The notes beneath the pieces were generated by a model. That model made no database searches. It was not told where the DNA came from and was given only the letters and a program-made list of their open reading frames with translations. A stretch of DNA of 64,000 bases, taken from contig JAGLHT010000006.1 of the NCBI GenBank assembly GCA_023143455.1, forward strand, positions 1 through 64,000. The letters are read 5' to 3'. The translations under genes were made by a program, and so were the position numbers. The stretch is from Desulfobacterales bacterium (lineage in GTDB: Bacteria > Desulfobacterota > Desulfobacteria > Desulfobacterales > Desulfobacteraceae). Positions 1 to 11,350 of this stretch are shown piece by piece (the first letter of the stretch is position 1; every line of letters starts with the position of its first letter).

Positions 1-1743
<1,743 letters not shown>

Positions 1744-1773
1744 ATCCTGAATATTAAGAAACTAAAATAAAAA

Positions 1774-1806
1774 AGTCAGGTTGTTTTAAACCTGGCTTTT
1801 TTATTT
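1774..1806 (+). terminator. Intrinsic terminator after PFOR
   Basis: A nine-pair stem (AGTCAGGTT with AACCTGGCT, one G-U pair) encloses a five-base loop and is followed by TTTTTTATTT. It lies 30 bases after the PFOR stop, so the MFS gene probably has its own promoter. Confidence 0.85.
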
Positions 1807-1827
1807 AGCGAGACAGACAAGATTGTT

Positions 1828-2985
1828 ATGTTAAAAAAAATTATTGTAACATCAACCATATCCAGAATTATTCTTAATACATCCCGCAGATTTGTATACC
1901 CGTTTGCACCTGTAATAAGTAGGGGTCTTGGGGTCCCTATAACCTTAGTTACAGCATCGATTGCTGTAAACCAGGCCACTTCATGTTTGTCTATTTTTAC
2001 ATCTTATATTGCCGATAAGACCGGATATAGGGTAATGATGCTTTCAGGCCTTGGGGTTTTAGTCGCAGGAATGCTTATTGCCGGCGCTTTTCCTGTTTAT
2101 TATTCCTTGCTTATTGGAATGTTTCTCTGTGGTCTTGGGAAAAATTTATTTGATCCGGCTATTCAAGCATATGTCAGTGAAAGAGTGCCATATAACAAAC
2201 GCGGTTTTGTAATGGGAATAATGGAAACAAGCTGGGCCGGCTCCACGCTTATTGGTGTTCCTGCAATAGGTTTTTTAATAGATAGAGCTGGTTGGAGGTC
2301 ACCATTTTTTTTGTTGGCAGGTCTTGGATTATTATCCATTGTCCTAGTGTTGTTAACAATAGAGGATGATTCAAAAGTAAACAATAAAAAAATGGATCAA
2401 AAAGGCTTTATAAAAGAGATCAAAAAGCTTGTTACAAGCCCTGTTCCGCTCAGTGTTATGGGGTTTGCTTTTTTTGTGAGCCTTGCAAATGATAATCTTT
2501 TCGTAGTTTACGGAGTATGGCTTGAAAAATCTTTTGGATTAAGTGTTATTGCACTGGGTCTGGGTACAAGCTTTATTGGAGCGGCAGAACTTTTGGGGGA
2601 AATGTCCACAGCAACTTTAGCTGACAAAATAGGGCTTAAAAAATCTGTTGTTATTGGTGTTATCTTGAGCACATTAGCATATGTTGCAGTTGGATTTGTG
2701 GGGAGCACGCTGTTTTTTGCATTGTCCTCCCTTTTTTTTGTATTCCTTTTTTTTGAATTCTTTTTTGTATCTTTTCTTTCTGTCTGTACCGAACTTTTAC
2801 CACAAAGTCGTGCAACTATGATGTCGCTTGTCTTTCTTTGTGCAGGTCTTGGCAGAATGACTGGAGCTTTTTCAGGAGGTTTTATCTTCAATAGTATGGG
2901 AATAAACTGTGTAGGCATATTTTCTGCTATTGTTAACTGCCTTGCTCTTTTAGTATTAATTTCCGGGATCAAAAAACGATTTTAA
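1828..2985 (+). CDS. Major facilitator superfamily transporter
   Basis: Predicted inner-membrane secondary transporter of 385 residues, the usual size for a 12-helix MFS protein. Hydrophobic segments run throughout. The conserved loop between helices 2 and 3 is seen as ADKTGYRVMM, and a matching repeat ADKIGLKKSVV lies in the second half, as expected from the internal duplication. The central loop (DDSKVNNKKMDQKG) is charged. The substrate cannot be read from sequence. No strong ribosome-binding site precedes the ATG at 1828. It stands alone between the PFOR terminator and hsp20. Confidence 0.85.
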   Translation: MLKKIIVTSTISRIILNTSRRFVYPFAPVISRGLGVPITLVTASIAVNQATSCLSIFTSYIADKTGYRVMMLSGLGVLVAGMLIAGAFPVYYSLLIGMFLCGLGKNLFDPAIQAYVSERVPYNKRGFVMGIMETSWAGSTLIGVPAIGFLIDRAGWRSPFFLLAGLGLLSIVLVLLTIEDDSKVNNKKMDQKGFIKEIKKLVTSPVPLSVMGFAFFVSLANDNLFVVYGVWLEKSFGLSVIALGLGTSFIGAAELLGEMSTATLADKIGLKKSVVIGVILSTLAYVAVGFVGSTLFFALSSLFFVFLFFEFFFVSFLSVCTELLPQSRATMMSLVFLCAGLGRMTGAFSGGFIFNSMGINCVGIFSAIVNCLALLVLISGIKKRF

Positions 2986-3074
2986 TAATACCTTCTTTAC
3001 AGGGATAAAAACTAATGGTATTTTATATAGAACCAAATGGACGGAAAAGCATAACATCATTAGGAGCTTAATAT

Positions 3075-3500
3075 ATGAACTCCATAGAGATTCGTTGTGA
3101 TGAAGAGATTGAGGACGCGCCAAGAAAAGAGAGATCTCTTGAAGACATGTTTCAATCAGTAAGCCCCATGTTTTGTCCTTCAAGACGAGTATGGAAGCCC
3201 CAGATGGATATCTTTGAAACAAGAGAAAAAATTATTATACATGCCGAGATAGCTGGTGTTAAAAAGAGTGACATTTTAATTGAAGTAAGCAGTAAAGCAG
3301 TAAAAATCTCCGGGAAAAGAAAGAGTATAAAACCTCCCAAGAATAAATCAGCTACTTATAGGCTTGCTGAAATTCAATTTGGAGATTTTGAAAGAGTGCT
3401 TTATCTTCCCACGGTAGTGGACGCAAAAAGTATCCTCGCTAACTTTTCCAATGGTTTTCTTGAAATCAAAATGGAAAAATCTCAGGATAGCGGCGGATGA
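3075..3500 (+). CDS. Hsp20/alpha-crystallin small heat-shock protein
   Basis: Small ATP-independent holdase of 141 residues that binds unfolding proteins in the cytoplasm. The alpha-crystallin domain occupies about residues 35-135: it opens with PQMDIFETREKIIIHAEIAG and closes with the FSNGFLEIKMEK strand, which is the usual NGxLxI motif in a slightly altered form. The start has a good ribosome-binding site (AGGAG, 3062-3066). The lon protease gene follows 45 bases downstream, so a shared proteostasis transcript is likely. No CIRCE element was seen in the 89 bases upstream. Confidence 0.9.
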   Translation: MNSIEIRCDEEIEDAPRKERSLEDMFQSVSPMFCPSRRVWKPQMDIFETREKIIIHAEIAGVKKSDILIEVSSKAVKISGKRKSIKPPKNKSATYRLAEIQFGDFERVLYLPTVVDAKSILANFSNGFLEIKMEKSQDSGG

Positions 3501-3545
3501 AGATCAGTATAGACATTTTACCTAAATTCTGGCAATAAACTAATC

Positions 3546-5912
3546 ATGAATAGCATGGATGATCAAACTTCTGTTAATATTAAAACTGACCAAATCCCGG
3601 ATATTTTACCAATCCTTCCCATTGTTGATACCAATCTTTTCCCAAAAATGGTACTTCCGCTTGTCTTAGTACAAAAAGAGGCAATCGACCTTATTGATGA
3701 AGCCATGGCTGGCGATAGAATGCTTGGGCTTATTCTATCAAAACGATCTGAAGTTGAAGAAAGGCATACCACAAAAGATCTTTATAAAGTTGGAACAGCT
3801 GCAGTTATTCTTAAAATGTCAAAGATGGAAGAGGATAGGGCGCAGCTCTTAATACAGGGGATAAGCAGATTTAAAGTTGAAGAATATTTAAATGAAAAAA
3901 CATATATCCAGGCAAGAATTAAAGTTCTTAAAAATAGAAATGGCAAGAGAAACAAAACAAATCGTGCGCTCATGGGAAATATTATTGAGCAATACGAAAA
4001 AATTGTAAAGCTTTCGCCAGGCCTTCCTCCAGAGATGGTTGATCTAGTGAAATCTCTTCAGGAGCCAGGTGTCCTTGCTGATATGGTTGCATCTTCAATA
4101 AATGCACCGGTCGAAGAAAAACAAAAAGCTCTTGAATTTTTAGATGTTAAAAAAAGACTTGAAAGTGTGACAAGGCTTGTAAATGATCAACTTGATATCC
4201 TTGAAATGGGTTCTAAAATTCAAACCCAGGTTAAAGAGGATATGGATAAAAAACAAAGAGATTATTATCTTCGTCAGCAGCTTAAAGCTATTAGAGAGGA
4301 ACTAGGAGAAGCTGATGAAGAAAACCTTGAAGTAAAAGAATACAGAGACAAGATTGAAGAAAAGGAGCTTGAAGGCATAATTTTTAAAGAGGCATTACGT
4401 GAACTTGATCGCCTTTCAAAAATGCATCCATCCTCAAGTGAATATATTGTTTCTTCAACTTATCTTGACTGGATTACCACTCTTCCCTGGAATGATAAAT
4501 CAAAAGATAAGATTGATATAAAAAAAGCAAGGGCTGTACTTGATAATGATCATTACGGACTTCACAAACCAAAACAAAGAATTCTTGAATATCTTTCTGT
4601 AAGAAAGCTAAAAAAAGATTCAAAAGGTCCTATATTATGTTTTGTAGGACCGCCTGGTACAGGTAAAACATCCCTTGGAAAATCAATTGCAAGAGCTCTA
4701 GGAAGGGAATTTGTAAGAATTGCTCTTGGCGGAGTCAGAGATGAGGCTGAAATAAGAGGACATAGAAGAACTTATGTTGGTGCAATGCCGGGAAGAATCA
4801 TTCAGCAGTTAAGAAGAGCTGGAACAAATAATCCTGTTTTTATGTTGGATGAAATCGACAAGGTTGATTCTTCTTATCATGGAGATCCGTCTTCAGCCCT
4901 TCTTGAAGTCCTTGACCCGGAGCAGAACAACTCTTTTACAGACCATTATCTTGATTTACCATTTGATCTTTCGGATATTATTTTTCTTACAACAGCAAAT
5001 GTTCTCTATACTATACCTGACCCTTTGAGAGACAGGATGGAAGTTCTTGAGCTTAATGGATATATCGAAGAAGAGAAAATAAAAATTGCAACAAAATACT
5101 TGATACCACGACAGCGCTATGAGAACGGTTTAAAATCATCTCAGATACATATCACCAACGGAGCAATAAAAACTATCATATCAGGGTATACCAGAGAATC
5201 AGGATTAAGAAATCTTGAAAGAGAGATAGGTTCGGTTTGCAGAGGAGTTGCAAGTAAAATTGTTGAAGAAAATAAAAAAAGTACAAAAACTATAAAAGTT
5301 TTAAAAGAGGATATTCCAAAATATTTAGGTGTTGAGCGCAATATGCCGGATTATAATATAAAAAAGGCATGTCCTGGAGTTGTGTTAGGACTTGCCTGGA
5401 CTCCTTTTGGAGGAGAAATTTTATATATTGAAGCTGCTTCCATGAAAGGGGCAAGCTTACTTACTTTAACAGGTCACCTTGGAGAGGTAATGAAGGAATC
5501 TGCAAATACAGCTCTGAGTTATATAAGATCTAAAACATCAAAATTTAATATAGATGAAATTTTTTTTGAAGAACATGATATTCATATCCATGTTCCTGAA
5601 GGAGCAATACCTAAAGATGGTCCATCAGCAGGAGTTGCAATGCTGACAGCACTTATGTCTCTTATAACAGGAAAGCCTGTAGAAAAAAGACTTGCAATGA
5701 CAGGTGAAATTACGTTAAGAGGTGATGTGCTTCCAGTGGGAGGAATAAAAGATAAAGTTATTGCTGCCGAAAGAAGTGGTATAAGGAGTATAATTCTGCC
5801 CAGATGGAATGAAAAGGATATTGAAGATGTTCCGGAAAAGGTAAAAAAGAAAATAAAATTCTATTTCACTGATACTATGGAAGAGGTATTAAAAATAGCT
5901 CTGGATATTTAG
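3546..5912 (+). CDS. lon: ATP-dependent Lon protease
   Basis: Cytoplasmic AAA+ serine protease that degrades misfolded and regulatory proteins. The 788-residue length is typical of LonA. Domains in order: N-terminal substrate-binding domain (about 20-215), helical region, AAA+ module with Walker A GPPGTGKTS near residue 369 and Walker B FMLDEIDK, then the protease domain with catalytic Ser694 in DGPSAGVAM and Lys737 in GGIKDK, 43 residues apart as in E. coli Lon. A second ATG lies three codons in, so the start is uncertain by a few residues. rlpA follows after 11 bases. Confidence 0.97.
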   Translation: MNSMDDQTSVNIKTDQIPDILPILPIVDTNLFPKMVLPLVLVQKEAIDLIDEAMAGDRMLGLILSKRSEVEERHTTKDLYKVGTAAVILKMSKMEEDRAQLLIQGISRFKVEEYLNEKTYIQARIKVLKNRNGKRNKTNRALMGNIIEQYEKIVKLSPGLPPEMVDLVKSLQEPGVLADMVASSINAPVEEKQKALEFLDVKKRLESVTRLVNDQLDILEMGSKIQTQVKEDMDKKQRDYYLRQQLKAIREELGEADEENLEVKEYRDKIEEKELEGIIFKEALRELDRLSKMHPSSSEYIVSSTYLDWITTLPWNDKSKDKIDIKKARAVLDNDHYGLHKPKQRILEYLSVRKLKKDSKGPILCFVGPPGTGKTSLGKSIARALGREFVRIALGGVRDEAEIRGHRRTYVGAMPGRIIQQLRRAGTNNPVFMLDEIDKVDSSYHGDPSSALLEVLDPEQNNSFTDHYLDLPFDLSDIIFLTTANVLYTIPDPLRDRMEVLELNGYIEEEKIKIATKYLIPRQRYENGLKSSQIHITNGAIKTIISGYTRESGLRNLEREIGSVCRGVASKIVEENKKSTKTIKVLKEDIPKYLGVERNMPDYNIKKACPGVVLGLAWTPFGGEILYIEAASMKGASLLTLTGHLGEVMKESANTALSYIRSKTSKFNIDEIFFEEHDIHIHVPEGAIPKDGPSAGVAMLTALMSLITGKPVEKRLAMTGEITLRGDVLPVGGIKDKVIAAERSGIRSIILPRWNEKDIEDVPEKVKKKIKFYFTDTMEEVLKIALDI

Positions 5913-5923
5913 GAAAACACATT

Positions 5924-6751
5924 ATGTATATCAGATTTTTAAAAGCTAAATTTTTTAGCTTTATTGTTTTATTAGTTTTACTAATTTTTGTTACAGGTTG
6001 TTCAAAGAAAGTAATAGCAGTTGAAGTCGTAAAACCGGGTGATTCAGCCATTGTTCATAAAACTGATTCTGACCCAGACACTGCTTATTCTCCCACAGCC
6101 TCCACTACCGGAGTAGGAAAACCTTATTCTATTGACGGGATACAATATGTTCCTGAAAACCAACCACAAAACTATACCCAAAAAGGTATTGCTTCATGGT
6201 ATGGGGAAAAGTTTCATGGAAGAAAAACAGCAAGTGGTGAAATTTATAATATGCATGCAATGACAGCAGCACATAAAACTCTTCCTCTTCAAACCTGGGT
6301 CAAAGTTCATAATTTAAAAAATAATAAAGAAATTGTTGTAAGAATTAATGATAGAGGACCTTTTGTAAAGGGTAGAATAATTGATCTTTCGTTTACAGGT
6401 GCAAAAAAACTTGGGATGGCAGATCAAGGTACAGCCCCTGTTAAAGTTGTTGTACTTGGAAGGTTAAAGAATCCAAAATCAAAAAAAAAAGAATATATTC
6501 CTGTTGATTTATATACTGGTATTTTTGCAATTCAGGTAGGTGCTTTTCAGGTAAAGAGCAATGCAAATAAATTAAAAGATGAGCTTTCTAAAGTTTACAA
6601 AGATGTTCATATCGTTACCCACAAAGATCATCGCGGAACTTTTTATCGTGTCCGAGTGGGAAAATATTCAACATTAAAAAAAGCTTTAATGTTGGAGAAA
6701 AAACTAAATGCCGATGGACGGAAAACAGTATTTTTAATAGCGGAGCAGTAA
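5924..6751 (+). CDS. rlpA: RlpA-like lipoprotein with double-psi beta-barrel and SPOR domain
   Basis: Probable outer-membrane lipoprotein of 275 residues. In studied RlpA proteins the barrel acts on peptidoglycan lacking stem peptides at the septum. A lipoprotein signal ends at VTGC (Cys26), giving a lipidated mature N-terminus. The barrel follows from about residue 85 (GIASWYGEKFHGRKTASGE, with VRINDRGPFVKGRIIDLS carrying the family's Asp). A SPOR domain ends the protein (FAIQVGAFQ to KYSTLKKALML), which in other bacteria recruits proteins to denuded septal glycan. It sits 11 bases after lon and 5 before gmhB. Confidence 0.9.
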   Translation: MYIRFLKAKFFSFIVLLVLLIFVTGCSKKVIAVEVVKPGDSAIVHKTDSDPDTAYSPTASTTGVGKPYSIDGIQYVPENQPQNYTQKGIASWYGEKFHGRKTASGEIYNMHAMTAAHKTLPLQTWVKVHNLKNNKEIVVRINDRGPFVKGRIIDLSFTGAKKLGMADQGTAPVKVVVLGRLKNPKSKKKEYIPVDLYTGIFAIQVGAFQVKSNANKLKDELSKVYKDVHIVTHKDHRGTFYRVRVGKYSTLKKALMLEKKLNADGRKTVFLIAEQ

Positions 6752-6756
6752 TTTAA

Positions 6757-7326
6757 ATGAAATATACTGTTTTTTTAGACCGAGATGGTGTTATTAACCA
6801 TGATTCCTCTGATTATATAAAGAATAAATCAGAATTTTCATTTATTGATAAAAGTCCTGAAGCTGTTGCCTTGCTGACCCGTGCCGGGTTTAATGTTATT
6901 GTTATAACTAACCAATCTGCAATAGCACGAAAATTGACCACCAAAAAAGAACTAGAAAAAATTTTCAATAAAATGAAAACAGGAATTGTTGATGCTGGCG
7001 GTACAATAAACGATATTTTTTATTGCCCTCATTTACCTGATGCTGGTTGTGATTGTAGAAAACCTAAACCCGGTTTGATTCTCCAGGCAAAAAAAAAATA
7101 TAAAATTGATCTTCAATATTCTTGCATGATTGGTGACAGTGCAAAAGACATTGAATGTGCAAAAAATGCAGGTTGCGGTTTATCTGTTCTTGTTAAAACA
7201 GGAAATGGAGAAAAAGCAGGGAAACTACTTGCAGCAAAGGGTATAAATCCTGACTTTACAGCAAAGAATCTTTTTGAGGCTGTGCAATGGATGATTACAT
7301 CAGAGATTGATCAGAATTCTGGATGA
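6757..7326 (+). CDS. gmhB: D-glycero-D-manno-heptose 1,7-bisphosphate 7-phosphatase
   Basis: HAD-family phosphatase of 189 residues that removes the 7-phosphate in ADP-heptose synthesis for lipopolysaccharide. HAD motif I is FLDRDGVIN (Asp8 nucleophile, Asp10 acid/base), motif II is the Thr/Asn of ITNQS, and the late motif is MIGDSAKDI. The zinc-binding loop of GmhB is present (CPHLPDAGCDCRKPKPG, with Cys and His ligands), which separates it from histidinol-phosphate phosphatase except for HisB-N relatives. Its stop overlaps the recD2 ATG by four bases. The stereochemistry (alpha or beta) cannot be read. Confidence 0.9.
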   Translation: MKYTVFLDRDGVINHDSSDYIKNKSEFSFIDKSPEAVALLTRAGFNVIVITNQSAIARKLTTKKELEKIFNKMKTGIVDAGGTINDIFYCPHLPDAGCDCRKPKPGLILQAKKKYKIDLQYSCMIGDSAKDIECAKNAGCGLSVLVKTGNGEKAGKLLAAKGINPDFTAKNLFEAVQWMITSEIDQNSG

Positions 7327-9503
7327 TTACATTAAAAGGCTCATTAAAGAAAATAACATATCAAAACAGTGATAATTATTATACTGTTGCCAGAATAAAA
7401 GTTGGCAAAACAAACGATCTTATTACAATTGTGGGACATATGGCCGGGGTGGTTGAGGGTGAAACCCTTGAACTTAAGGGGAACTGGGTAACCCACCAAA
7501 AGTATGGAGATCAGTTTAAAATAGAATCTTTCAATATTCTCCTACCTGCAACAACAGCCGGTATAAAAGCATACCTTGAGTCAGGAATTATAAAAGGTAT
7601 TGGAAAAGACCTTGCAAACGCAATTGTTAAAAGATTTGAAGAAAAAACTTTTGATATCATAGAAAATGAGCCCATAAGGTTAAAAGAAGTAAATGGTATA
7701 GGAAATACTAAGGCTAAGATCATTGAAAAGGCGTGGAATAAACATCACTCTGTGAGAAGAGTAATGCAGTTTCTTCAAGATAGGGGAGTAAGTGTTTTTC
7801 ATGCTTCAAAAATCTTAATTTTTTATGGTTCAGATGCGTTAAAAACTATGAAACATGAGCCTTATGCTCTGGCAAGAGATATCCCAGAAGCAGGGTTTAT
7901 AGTTGCTGACACAATTGCGCTAAACCAGGGAATTGCCAAAGATGACCCTGAAAGAATAAAAGCCTGCCTTATTTATCTTCTTTTATCTTTTGAAAAAGAT
8001 GGACATGTTTTTGTTTTTAAAGAGGCTTTAATTGAAAAATGTTTCCAGACTATTGGAACCAGGAGTGGACTTAGTGATGGAGTTGACCATGATAAAATTG
8101 AAGAAGCTCTTTTAGCCTTAAACAAAAGCAAAGAACTAGTAATAGATGAAAGAGAAAAAACTTCGGTTTATTTAAACCGGCTTTATATGGCTGAAAAAGG
8201 TATTGCTTTAAGAATCAAGGCAATGCTTTCATTACCTGTTTCAGGCAATATAATTGATGATGATGAAATTATTGAAGAAGTTGCATCACGGCTTGCAATA
8301 GAGCTTTCATTAAATCAGCTTGAAGTTATAACCAATGCTTTAAAACAAAGGGTAGTTGTTATTACGGGAGGACCCGGAACAGGAAAGACTACTCTTGTAA
8401 GGGCTTTATGTGCAATATTTAAAAAAATGAAGCGCAAGGTTGTTTTAGGAGCTCCAACCGGAAGAGCTGCAAGAAGGCTTTCTGAAGTAACAGGGCAAAA
8501 GGCAAAAACTCTCCATAAACTTCTTGAATATGATCCTGATGATAATAGTTTTAGAAAGAATCATTCAAACCCATTTGATCTTGATGTCTTTATAGTGGAT
8601 GAAGCATCAATGGTTGATACAATGCTCATGTATCATCTTGTGGCAGCACTTCCTGTAACATCTGTATTAATGCTTGTGGGTGATACTTTTCAACTTCCAT
8701 CTGTGGGACCTGGCAATGTGCTTTCTGATATTATTAATTCAAGGGTTGTAAAAACTTTTTATTTAACTGAGATATTCAGGCAGGCAAAAGAAAGCCCAAT
8801 AATAATGAATGCCCATGCTATTCGGAATGGAGAAATGCCAGAGCTTTTAAACGAAAGCCCCAATGAAAACAACCAAGCACTTTCTGAGTTTTATTTTCTG
8901 GAAAATAACTTGCCCGAAAAGGTAGTGGAAACAATATCTCTTTTATGTTCAAAAAGAATTAAACAAGCGTTTCCTCATATTGATGAAATTCAAGTTCTTA
9001 CACCAATGCATAAAGGTGAAGCAGGCACTATAAATTTAAACCAGAAACTACAACAAGTTTTAAACAAAAACACGACAGGAATTGAAAGCCACGGTTTTAT
9101 CTTTAAGGTTGGGGATAAAGTTATGCATCTTAAAAACAATTATGAAAAAGATGTTTTTAACGGTGACATAGGAATTGTATATGAAATTGATAAAACAGAA
9201 GGAATAGTAAGTGTTGATTATTATGGGACAATTGTTGATTACGAGGTATTAGAACTTGACCAACTCACCCTTGCCTATACTATTTCTGTTCATAAATCTC
9301 AAGGATCAGAATACTCAGCTGTTGTTATTGCTTTGACTACAAATCATTTTCCGCTTTTACAGAGAAACCTTCTCTATACTGCTATTACAAGAGCAAAACA
9401 TCTCGTGATTTTAGTGGGTTCAAAAAAAGCACTGACAATGGCTTTAAATAATAATAAAATAGACCTCAGGCTTTCAACTCTTGCAACATGGCTTAAGGAA
9501 TAA
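7323..9503 (+). CDS. recD2: RecD2-type ATP-dependent DNA helicase
   Basis: Superfamily 1B 5'-3' helicase of 726 residues, of the type found without RecBC. The N-terminal OB-like part (about 1-90) and helix-hairpin-helix region (LESGIIKGIGKDLANAIV, VNGIGNTKAKII) are the RecD2 signature missing from E. coli RecD. Walker A GGPGTGKTT lies near residue 350, Walker B is FIVDEASMVD, motif III GDTFQLPSVGPG, and the C-terminal motif is TISVHKSQGSEY. It begins inside the gmhB stop (ATGA overlap). A role in DNA repair or mismatch processing is inferred from the family. Confidence 0.93.
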   Translation: MITLKGSLKKITYQNSDNYYTVARIKVGKTNDLITIVGHMAGVVEGETLELKGNWVTHQKYGDQFKIESFNILLPATTAGIKAYLESGIIKGIGKDLANAIVKRFEEKTFDIIENEPIRLKEVNGIGNTKAKIIEKAWNKHHSVRRVMQFLQDRGVSVFHASKILIFYGSDALKTMKHEPYALARDIPEAGFIVADTIALNQGIAKDDPERIKACLIYLLLSFEKDGHVFVFKEALIEKCFQTIGTRSGLSDGVDHDKIEEALLALNKSKELVIDEREKTSVYLNRLYMAEKGIALRIKAMLSLPVSGNIIDDDEIIEEVASRLAIELSLNQLEVITNALKQRVVVITGGPGTGKTTLVRALCAIFKKMKRKVVLGAPTGRAARRLSEVTGQKAKTLHKLLEYDPDDNSFRKNHSNPFDLDVFIVDEASMVDTMLMYHLVAALPVTSVLMLVGDTFQLPSVGPGNVLSDIINSRVVKTFYLTEIFRQAKESPIIMNAHAIRNGEMPELLNESPNENNQALSEFYFLENNLPEKVVETISLLCSKRIKQAFPHIDEIQVLTPMHKGEAGTINLNQKLQQVLNKNTTGIESHGFIFKVGDKVMHLKNNYEKDVFNGDIGIVYEIDKTEGIVSVDYYGTIVDYEVLELDQLTLAYTISVHKSQGSEYSAVVIALTTNHFPLLQRNLLYTAITRAKHLVILVGSKKALTMALNNNKIDLRLSTLATWLKE

Positions 9504-9545
9504 AAAACAAAAGGATGCACTCATCTCACACACCTGTTAACTTCC

Positions 9546-9734
9546 ATGGGGCAGGAAATTGTGCATAGATGGTTTACTGAAAAAAGAAAATATAAAACTG
9601 AGACTCCCAAGTCAATAGACCAGATTACTGAAAAGAGTTTTATTATAAATAGTTGCAAGCTTTGGACAGAAGACGGTCCTAAAATAAAAGCAATTAAAGA
9701 AGCTATAAAGAAAAAGGAAACAGACTCTCTTTAA
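9546..9734 (+). CDS. Small uncharacterised protein
   Basis: A 62-residue frame with many Lys and Glu (KIKAIKEAIKKKE near the end), 42 bases downstream of recD2 on the same strand. It has one Cys, no membrane segment and no family I recognise. No convincing ribosome-binding site precedes the ATG (CTTCC). It could be a real small gene at the end of the recD2 transcript or chance. Confidence 0.35.
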   Translation: MGQEIVHRWFTEKRKYKTETPKSIDQITEKSFIINSCKLWTEDGPKIKAIKEAIKKKETDSL

Positions 9735-9868
9735 ACAATTTTAAATGTTTGCCTGCTTCCCGTTTTCTTTAAAAAGTCATTATAGGGATAATCAACAATA
9801 TTGGGCTGGGTGTTATTGCATCTCATATTGTGTAAAATGAAATTAATAAAAAGATTATTATTCCAAAA

Positions 9869-10288
9869 TTATTTTGGTGTAATAGTAAACTTAAGCACTT
9901 TTATAATGTTTTCTTTTGAGTCTACTATTTGTATTTCCCAGTTGCCGATTTCATATTTTTGAATAAGTTTGGATGAAGATGTGCGCCATCTTGAATCATT
10001 AACTCTTAATTTAACTCTGGCGCGTTCAGTTCCCATATAATACCAGATATGAGTTATGTGCGTATCTGTTTTTGCACCCATGATTTCTGAAAAACAATAT
10101 AGCTTGTTAACATCACTTGTAAAAGTTGTTCCAATGTCTAAGGGTTCATGCTCAACAATATTATAGCACACAGCTGCGCGGAAAACAGTAAGAGGGGATT
10201 CGTTCTCAGCCTGAACTATTGATGGTAGAACCATCAGTATTGTAACCAAAATAAATAAAAATCCTGTTTGATAAAAGATTCTTTTCAT
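9869..10288 (-). CDS. DUF2914-type secreted protein
   Basis: Protein of 139 residues with a Sec signal peptide (charged MKRIFYQTG, hydrophobic stretch to about residue 25, cleavage probably after VQA). The mature part resembles the DUF2914 domain: FRAAVCYNIVEHEP, an aromatic TDTHITHIWYYMGTERARVKLRV core and a closing GNWEIQIVDSKENII strand. This domain is thought to have an immunoglobulin-like fold that binds outside the membrane; its function is not established. The gene stands alone on the minus strand. Confidence 0.75.
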   Translation of the reverse strand: MKRIFYQTGFLFILVTILMVLPSIVQAENESPLTVFRAAVCYNIVEHEPLDIGTTFTSDVNKLYCFSEIMGAKTDTHITHIWYYMGTERARVKLRVNDSRWRTSSSKLIQKYEIGNWEIQIVDSKENIIKVLKFTITPK

Positions 10289-10414
10289 TTTTTCATCTCC
10301 ATTTAGTATGTTAATTATTGAAAGTTAAATTATTTTGAAAATCAGTCTTAAAAAAATATAATTTTTTCTATAAGTAAAGTCAATAAAAAACAGATCTATT
10401 CTAACTATCTTATA

Positions 10415-10687
10415 TTATCCGCCACTAAGAATGGCAGTAATATGGAGAATATCGCCGTGTTTTGTATTTTTTTTAAGCTCATCAGGATAAGCACTTTCAG
10501 CATTTAGATATATTTCAATGTGTTTTAAAAGCTCACCCTTAGCATCAAAAAGCTCAGGTTCTATTTTTGGGTATTTTTTACATAAATCAGCGAGAGCTTC
10601 TCCAACGGTCTTTCCTTCAACTTCAACGCTTTTCTGTTTATCTGTATATTGACGGTGTGTAAGGTGAATATTTATTTCAACGCTCAT
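10415..10687 (-). CDS. MoaD/ThiS-family sulfur-carrier protein
   Basis: Ubiquitin-like beta-grasp protein of 90 residues ending in Gly-Gly, the residue pair that is adenylated and thiocarboxylated in MoaD and ThiS. Hydrophobic beta strands and VEGKTVGEALADLCKKYP fit the MoaD-like family, and DILHITAILSGG is the typical C-terminus. No MoaE, MoeB or ThiF gene lies in the window, so it could serve molybdopterin, tungstopterin or another sulfur-transfer route. The start is an ATG with an AAGGATAG-type ribosome-binding site. Confidence 0.8.
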   Translation of the reverse strand: MSVEINIHLTHRQYTDKQKSVEVEGKTVGEALADLCKKYPKIEPELFDAKGELLKHIEIYLNAESAYPDELKKNTKHGDILHITAILSGG

Positions 10688-10826
10688 TTTTACTATCCTT
10701 GTTTAAGTTTTGGCTCAAAAATTTTTATATGTTTGTCTACTTTTATAGTTTTTATTGGTCAATAACAATAAAAATTTTGTAGCAAAAGACAAAAAAGAAT
10801 AGAGATTGTTTGAATTGCAGGATAAG

Positions 10827-11099
10827 TTATTCTACATTAGCTTTTAATAATTTGCCATTTTTCACATCACATCTTTTTTGACATGCAGGACAGGTTTTGT
10901 GATCATCTTTTAGTGTAACAGAGATATTTTTTTCGCCGCAGTGAGGACAGGTTTGCATTTTGGTGTATGGGAAAATAAAAGGAAAGGATGCTGCTATAAT
11001 GGTGAGCACCACTCCGAGCTTTGGGTTAAAAGTTGTTACTACAACTGCTACAGGAATCAGACAGAAAGCCATTAAGTAACCATTGCGTTTAAAATTCAT
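10827..11099 (-). CDS. Small membrane protein with C-terminal zinc ribbon
   Basis: A 90-residue protein with two hydrophobic segments (about 8-24 and 28-46) followed by a soluble zinc-ribbon with two Cys-x2-Cys knuckles, CPHCGEKN and CPACQKRC. The layout suggests an inner-membrane anchor with a cytoplasmic metal site. The family is not recognised and no function can be given. It lies just downstream of the broken kinase fragment on the same strand. Confidence 0.6.
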   Translation of the reverse strand: MNFKRNGYLMAFCLIPVAVVVTTFNPKLGVVLTIIAASFPFIFPYTKMQTCPHCGEKNISVTLKDDHKTCPACQKRCDVKNGKLLKANVE

Positions 11100-11134
11100 A
11101 CAACCCTCAAGTATTATTTTGTAATATTTTAAAT

Positions 11135-11316
11135 TTAAGTCTTAATTTGTTTTTCAAATGTGATTTCAAAAACAAGTGTAATATAGTTTTTTTTTCTTCT
11201 TTTTTTGATACCTGTAAAAAAACAGTGCCTTTTTCAGTAAATTTTACTGCATTATCGGTAAGACTTGATATGCTCTGATAAAGACGATCAGGGTCACCTT
11301 TTAATAGCATCGGCAC
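11135..11316 (-). pseudogene. Histidine-kinase ATPase-domain remnant, frameshifted
   Basis: The frame begins LLKGDPDRLYQSISSLTDNAVKFTEKG, which is the end of the dimerisation domain and the N-box of a histidine kinase ATPase domain. After KKEEKK, at a run of A residues near 11186-11206, kinase-like sequence moves to another frame (ITLVFEITFEKQIKT, then a stop at 11135-11137). Nothing matching the H-box region is found upstream, and the G-boxes are missing downstream. It is a short decayed piece of a hybrid kinase beside a response regulator and an HPt protein. Confidence 0.65.
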
Positions 11317-11350
11317 GTTTTTGTTATATATGATTTAAATACTCAAAAGG

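Noticed and set aside
2508-2972. Long antisense frame over the MFS gene (154 codons)
   Set aside because: It lies wholly within the well-supported transporter on the other strand, has no ribosome-binding site and a Lys/Pro/Thr-rich composition typical of shadow frames.
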